9,231 bases of DNA from Flammeovirgaceae bacterium (lineage in GTDB: Bacteria; Bacteroidota; Bacteroidia; Cytophagales; Cyclobacteriaceae). A program made the translations under genes and the position numbers. The stretch covers positions 1 through 9,231 of the forward strand of contig CANGUI010000052.1 in the NCBI GenBank assembly GCA_947457025.1. Reading direction: 5' to 3'. This document shows, piece after piece, positions 5,869 through 9,231 of the stretch. Each line of letters starts with the position of its first letter. The stretch's first letter is position 1. The notes under the pieces are model-generated. The model was not told where the DNA came from and did not search any database. It worked only from the letters and a program-made list of their open reading frames with translations.

Positions 5869-8859
5869 TTACTCCACGCCCAGTTCAGCTGCCGCCTTAT
5901 CATAACTGTCTTCAAAGCGCTTTGCCAGTTCGTTCTCACCATTTTCATACAAAACGCGCTGCAGTACGGCAAGCATCACCATGCTCCTACGAAGTTCCTG
6001 AGTAAGACCGAAATTCTTGTTCAACAGGTAGGTTACCATCTCTTCAGCACGCCTTCCCACGGTGGTGGCGACTTCTAGCGCCCGTTCGTTTTCTCCCACC
6101 TGAAACAGCAGGTTGATTGTTTCGATCGAACTCTCATCGTACGGAACTGCGGCGTCTGGCATTTTTTCAAGATTAAAAAGCAGCACCTCACGGGCGCGCT
6201 GCATCTTGTCGATCGTGGGTACTTCGATGGAAACGGCAGTGCCGCCCAGGGAGGTCTCTTCGGTGGCTTCACGAACCAGTGCTTCAGCAAGAGTATTCAG
6301 CCCGCTGCGATGGTTGAGCACAAAGCCGCGGTAATCTTCATTATAGTACACCTTGGGGTTGTCCAACCCGCGGTATGCGAACTTTTTGATCAGGTTATCA
6401 TACATGACTTCTGTATTTACAAAGTCAGTGTCTGTGTTGGGATTGCGTACCGGAATAATGCGGTAAGCATTTCCTTCCGCTATGGCGTAGGGACGCAAAT
6501 CCAGATTCAATTGGGCCATGGAAGTGAAATTTACATAGATCGGGCGCTCCCAGTTGTTTGTAGCCAGTAAATCAAGGAAAGCCAAATCTTTCTTCTCGAG
6601 GCCGTTGCCTTTCAGGCGGAGGTTCATTTGGGTCAGGATGTTCTTCCGTAGTTTTTGCGGCACGAACCCAAGAGCTGCCACGTGGGATGTATCTATAGCC
6701 AATACCAGATTTTTGCTGGGCACAATGTTGCGATCTCCGCTGCGCAGTTCTTTGTAATTTTTGCTGAGTAGTTCAATATATTGCTTCAGATCAATCGCGT
6801 TCAGTTTCAGGTCAGCGTAGGGCAGATAGTCATTCGGCCCCCCTTGTTGGTAATCTTTCAACGACAGGGTGTAGGGAAACGGCTGCGATTCGTATGCCGC
6901 GCGCATGCTTTGGTCGATATACCAATCGGTGTTGTAGTAGCTCAATACAACAACGCGCACATCGGTACGGAAGCCCTCCACCTCCTGCGCGTACCAAAGC
7001 GGGAACGTGTCGTTGTCTCCGCCCGTAAAAATGATAGCGTTCGGTGCACAACTAGACAGGTAGTTTTTGGCTGAGTCAACAGAAAAAAAGCGGTCAGACC
7101 GGTTGTGGTCGTCCCACCCCTCGGCGGCCATCAGGCCCGGAGCAGACAGGCAGACGAGCGTAGCGGTGACGGCCGCCGCTTTCCCGTTGCGCAGCATTTT
7201 ATTGATTGCTTCGGCCACGGCTATAACGGCGAGTCCAATCCAGAAGCAGTAAGCATAGGTTGATCCGGCATAAATGTAATCACGTTCGCGAGGTTCATCG
7301 GGTGGCGTGTTCAGATATACCACAATGGCGATGCCCAGCAGAATGAACAGAATTCCCACAACGGCAAAACCCTGAGTGTCTTTGGTGAACTGATAGAACA
7401 TCCCGATCAAACCGAGGATAAAGGGTATCATAAAGAAGTTATTGCGTCCGCGGTTATTTGCTAACTGTTCGGGCACATCCTCAAACCAGGTTAACGGACT
7501 GAGCCAGTCAGCACCTTGCTCATCGCTGTCGCGTCCGGCAAAGTTCCACATAAAATAGCGCATGTACTGTGTGCCGATCTGGTGTTTAAACAGGTAGTAG
7601 AGGTTTTGTCCGAAGGTGGGTTTTTCGCCTTCTCCGAGTCCCAGTATTCGCTGGTAGGATTCTTTGTACTCGCTGTTCCAGGCCCTCGGCAAAATGGTGG
7701 TGTGGTTAGGGTCGTATTCGTATTCAACCTTCCGGTCGGTGATTTCATATTTGTCTTTCCCTTTTGTGTAAACCGGATCCCCTTGCTTGACACCGATGAG
7801 TTCAGCGGTGTAGTAGGGGCCGGACAGTAGCGGGCGGCTGCCGTATTGTTCCCGTTTCAGGTACCGCACAAAACTCATCACATCTTTTGGTGCGTTTTCG
7901 TTGATGGGTGGATCAAAGTTGGAACGAATCACAATCGTAGTGTACGACGCATAACCGATCAGAATAAAGGCTATGGAAAGCAGCGATACGTTCAGTAATA
8001 CAAACGACTTTTGTTGACTGAAGTAGATACCGTAGGCAAGGCCGCCGGTGAGCAATACCATGAAAACAAACACCCCGGAACCGAAAGGCAGGCCCAGGTT
8101 GTTGACAAAAAACACTTCGAATCCACCGGCTAACGTAGGCAACCCGGGGATGATAAATTCGTTGATGAACAGCACCAGTGCTCCGCTGGTAGCTAATGCC
8201 AAACCGATGCCGAGCGGCGAAGGCTTATACTTTTTGAAGTAATAAATCAACCCGAGGGCCGGCAGCGCCAGCAGGTTCAGCAGGTGGAAACCGATCGATA
8301 AACCCACCATGTAGGCAGTCAGAATAAGCCACCGGTTTGCTTTGGCTTCATCTTCGATAATTTCCCACTTCAGGATTAGCCATACGACCAGTGCAGTGAA
8401 GAAGGATGACATAGCATATACCTCGGCTTCCACGGCTGAAAACCAAAAAGAATCGGAAAATGTGTAGGCTAATGAGCCTACTACTCCGGCGCCCATAAGC
8501 GTCCAGATTTGGTCGTTTTGTAGTCCCGAAGGGTCCTTCACACCCCATAGCTTGCGGCCTAAAAGCGTAATCGACCAGAACAGGAAAAGAATGGTGAAAG
8601 CAGCAGCGAGTACGCTCAGGAAGTTCACCCAGAATGCCACTTTGGTAACATCGCCCATCGCCAGAAATGAAAAAACACGGCCCACGAGCATAAACAGCGG
8701 GGCTCCCGGTGGGTGTGATACTTCAAGCTTGTAGGATACGGCGATAAACTCCCCGCAGTCCCAGTAACTCATTGTTTCTTCGAAAGTGAACCAGTAGGTA
8801 AGCAGGGCAATCGCGAAAATGATCCATCCTACCAGATTATTTGCCTTTGTAAACTGCAT
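5869..8859 (-). CDS. DUF2723 / GT117-family (TMEM260-like) membrane glycosyltransferase homologue
   Basis: A 996-residue polytopic inner-membrane protein. The DUF2723 domain at the N-terminus has a first membrane segment (about 9-25), then a predicted extracytoplasmic loop with the acidic motif MSYWDCGEF (30-38) and SHPPGAP (48-54), the arrangement of GT-C glycosyltransferases using lipid-phosphate sugars. Many further hydrophobic segments follow to about 310, and more at about 475-515 and 535-575. The long C-terminal part (about 580-996), with IIFTGGDNDTFPLWYAQEVEG (from 609), is soluble and ends in about 100 helix-rich, TPR-like residues. This family has been linked to the eukaryotic protein O-mannosyltransferase TMEM260 (CAZy GT117); the bacterial substrate is unknown to me. 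Length is usual for Bacteroidota members. ATG 8859 (MQFTKANNLVGW) is preferred over a TTG two codons upstream. The gene lies 65 bp downstream of another membrane-protein gene on the same strand. Confidence 0.9.
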   Translation of the reverse strand: MQFTKANNLVGWIIFAIALLTYWFTFEETMSYWDCGEFIAVSYKLEVSHPPGAPLFMLVGRVFSFLAMGDVTKVAFWVNFLSVLAAAFTILFLFWSITLLGRKLWGVKDPSGLQNDQIWTLMGAGVVGSLAYTFSDSFWFSAVEAEVYAMSSFFTALVVWLILKWEIIEDEAKANRWLILTAYMVGLSIGFHLLNLLALPALGLIYYFKKYKPSPLGIGLALATSGALVLFINEFIIPGLPTLAGGFEVFFVNNLGLPFGSGVFVFMVLLTGGLAYGIYFSQQKSFVLLNVSLLSIAFILIGYASYTTIVIRSNFDPPINENAPKDVMSFVRYLKREQYGSRPLLSGPYYTAELIGVKQGDPVYTKGKDKYEITDRKVEYEYDPNHTTILPRAWNSEYKESYQRILGLGEGEKPTFGQNLYYLFKHQIGTQYMRYFMWNFAGRDSDEQGADWLSPLTWFEDVPEQLANNRGRNNFFMIPFILGLIGMFYQFTKDTQGFAVVGILFILLGIAIVVYLNTPPDEPRERDYIYAGSTYAYCFWIGLAVIAVAEAINKMLRNGKAAAVTATLVCLSAPGLMAAEGWDDHNRSDRFFSVDSAKNYLSSCAPNAIIFTGGDNDTFPLWYAQEVEGFRTDVRVVVLSYYNTDWYIDQSMRAAYESQPFPYTLSLKDYQQGGPNDYLPYADLKLNAIDLKQYIELLSKNYKELRSGDRNIVPSKNLVLAIDTSHVAALGFVPQKLRKNILTQMNLRLKGNGLEKKDLAFLDLLATNNWERPIYVNFTSMAQLNLDLRPYAIAEGNAYRIIPVRNPNTDTDFVNTEVMYDNLIKKFAYRGLDNPKVYYNEDYRGFVLNHRSGLNTLAEALVREATEETSLGGTAVSIEVPTIDKMQRAREVLLFNLEKMPDAAVPYDESSIETINLLFQVGENERALEVATTVGRRAEEMVTYLLNKNFGLTQELRRSMVMLAVLQRVLYENGENELAKRFEDSYDKAAAELGVE

Positions 8860-8878
8860 GAACAAGGAATTTGACGTG

Positions 8879-8886
8879 CGAAAATA
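8879..8886 (-). promoter_or_regulatory. Possible -7 element (TATTTTCG) for the GT117-family gene
   Basis: On the minus strand TATTTTCG matches TAnnTTTG at five of six fixed positions and lies 19 nt before ATG 8859, giving a leader of about 15 nt. No clear -33 TTG is present; the nearest is TTCG at 8905-8902. The gene may instead, or also, be transcribed from upstream of the preceding gene. Weak support. Confidence 0.3.
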
Positions 8887-8924
8887 AGCGAAATATGTGA
8901 GCGAACCGTACCTGACGTGGAATG

Positions 8925-9231
8925 CTATTTATACACCACAATGTAAAAAAGGAGCCAGGCCAGGAACAAAAGGATATACGATCCGCCCACAATCAGCCAG
9001 GCGGTCTTTTTGCTTTTGCGGGCGTAAAAGTGAATCCCCTCCGCCAGCAGCCACCAATACAGGGGTTCGAACAGGTTGAGCGCACGCAGCGGGTAGGCAT
9101 ACCGTTTGTCCAGGGTTTCATAGTCAAAGAAATTCATCAGCGACAGCGGGTAAAAGCCACGAATGCTGTAGTAGCTCGGATCAGTTTCCAGAAACAGGTA
9201 GTACCCGATTTTCAGTAACTCGGGCACCAAA
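8925..9231 (-). CDS. Polytopic membrane protein, C-terminal part (cut by window edge), function unknown
   Basis: The last 101 codons of a gene that enters from beyond the right edge; stop TAG at 8925-8927. The first visible codons are TTG GTG CCC, but nothing suggests a true start there and the frame is open to the edge. Seen: an amphipathic stretch with GFYPLSLMNFFDYETL (visible residues 25-40), a hydrophobic segment LNLFEPLYWWLLAEGI (51-66), a basic loop RKSKK (71-75) and a strong membrane segment (about 77-99) ending YIVVYK. The basic loop between the segments suggests it faces the cytoplasm. The pattern faintly recalls Yip1-like polytopic proteins, but this is an impression only and I do not name a family. 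It precedes the GT117 gene by 65 bp on the same strand and may form an operon with it. Confidence 0.7.
   Translation of the reverse strand, partial: LVPELLKIGYYLFLETDPSYYSIRGFYPLSLMNFFDYETLDKRYAYPLRALNLFEPLYWWLLAEGIHFYARKSKKTAWLIVGGSYILLFLAWLLFYIVVYK

Noticed and set aside
8860..8865. TTG 8865 as the start of the GT117-family gene
   Set aside because: An ATG two codons later is a better start codon and loses no domain sequence.
1..9231. Mobile element, CRISPR, defence or phage system
   Set aside because: No transposase, integrase, Cas, toxin-antitoxin or terminal inverted-repeat signature was seen on either strand; the genes are housekeeping or envelope genes in a compact layout.

Overview
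The window reads as ordinary chromosomal DNA of a Bacteroidota bacterium, most likely of the order Cytophagales. The evidence is gene content typical of that phylum (a GWxTD-domain secreted protein, a roughly 1000-residue DUF2723/GT117 membrane protein, recQ divergent from kdsD), two promoter-like sites of the Bacteroidota form TTG-N19/20-TAnnTTTG, and mostly weak or absent Shine-Dalgarno sequences. The order-level placement is an impression from protein sequence and has not been tested by a search. I see no tRNA, rRNA, CRISPR array, insertion sequence, phage gene or attachment site.

Layout: (1) 1-873, minus strand: the first 291 codons of recQ, cut by the window edge. (2) 936-2990, plus strand: kdsD and manC, a two-gene operon with a 9-bp gap. 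(3) 2981-4956, minus strand: a GWxTD-domain secreted protein followed by an RlmB-type rRNA 2'-O-methyltransferase. manC and rlmB overlap tail to tail by 10 bp. (4) 5059-5829, plus strand: a stand-alone class I SAM-dependent methyltransferase. (5) 5869-9231, minus strand: a partial polytopic membrane protein whose coding end lies 65 bp upstream of a full DUF2723/GT117 glycosyltransferase-like protein. The window is tightly packed. No gene-free stretch exceeds 300 bases; the longest is the 102-bp divergent spacer 4957-5058.

Function: kdsD (arabinose-5-phosphate for Kdo) and manC (GDP-mannose) both supply activated-sugar precursors for surface glycans. The GT117-like protein is a predicted GT-C glycosyltransferase, and the methyltransferase could act on small molecules or glycans, so a loose cell-envelope glycan theme is plausible but not proven. 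RecQ (DNA repair) and RlmB (ribosome modification) are housekeeping genes.

The most useful corrections concern translation starts. At kdsD and at the methyltransferase, the furthest-upstream TTG codon lies inside a promoter element rather than being a start codon. For rlmB and the GT117 gene, the internal ATG is preferred over the longest reading frame. I found no convincing new biological system. The least understood genes are the GT117-like protein, the GWxTD protein and the partial membrane protein.
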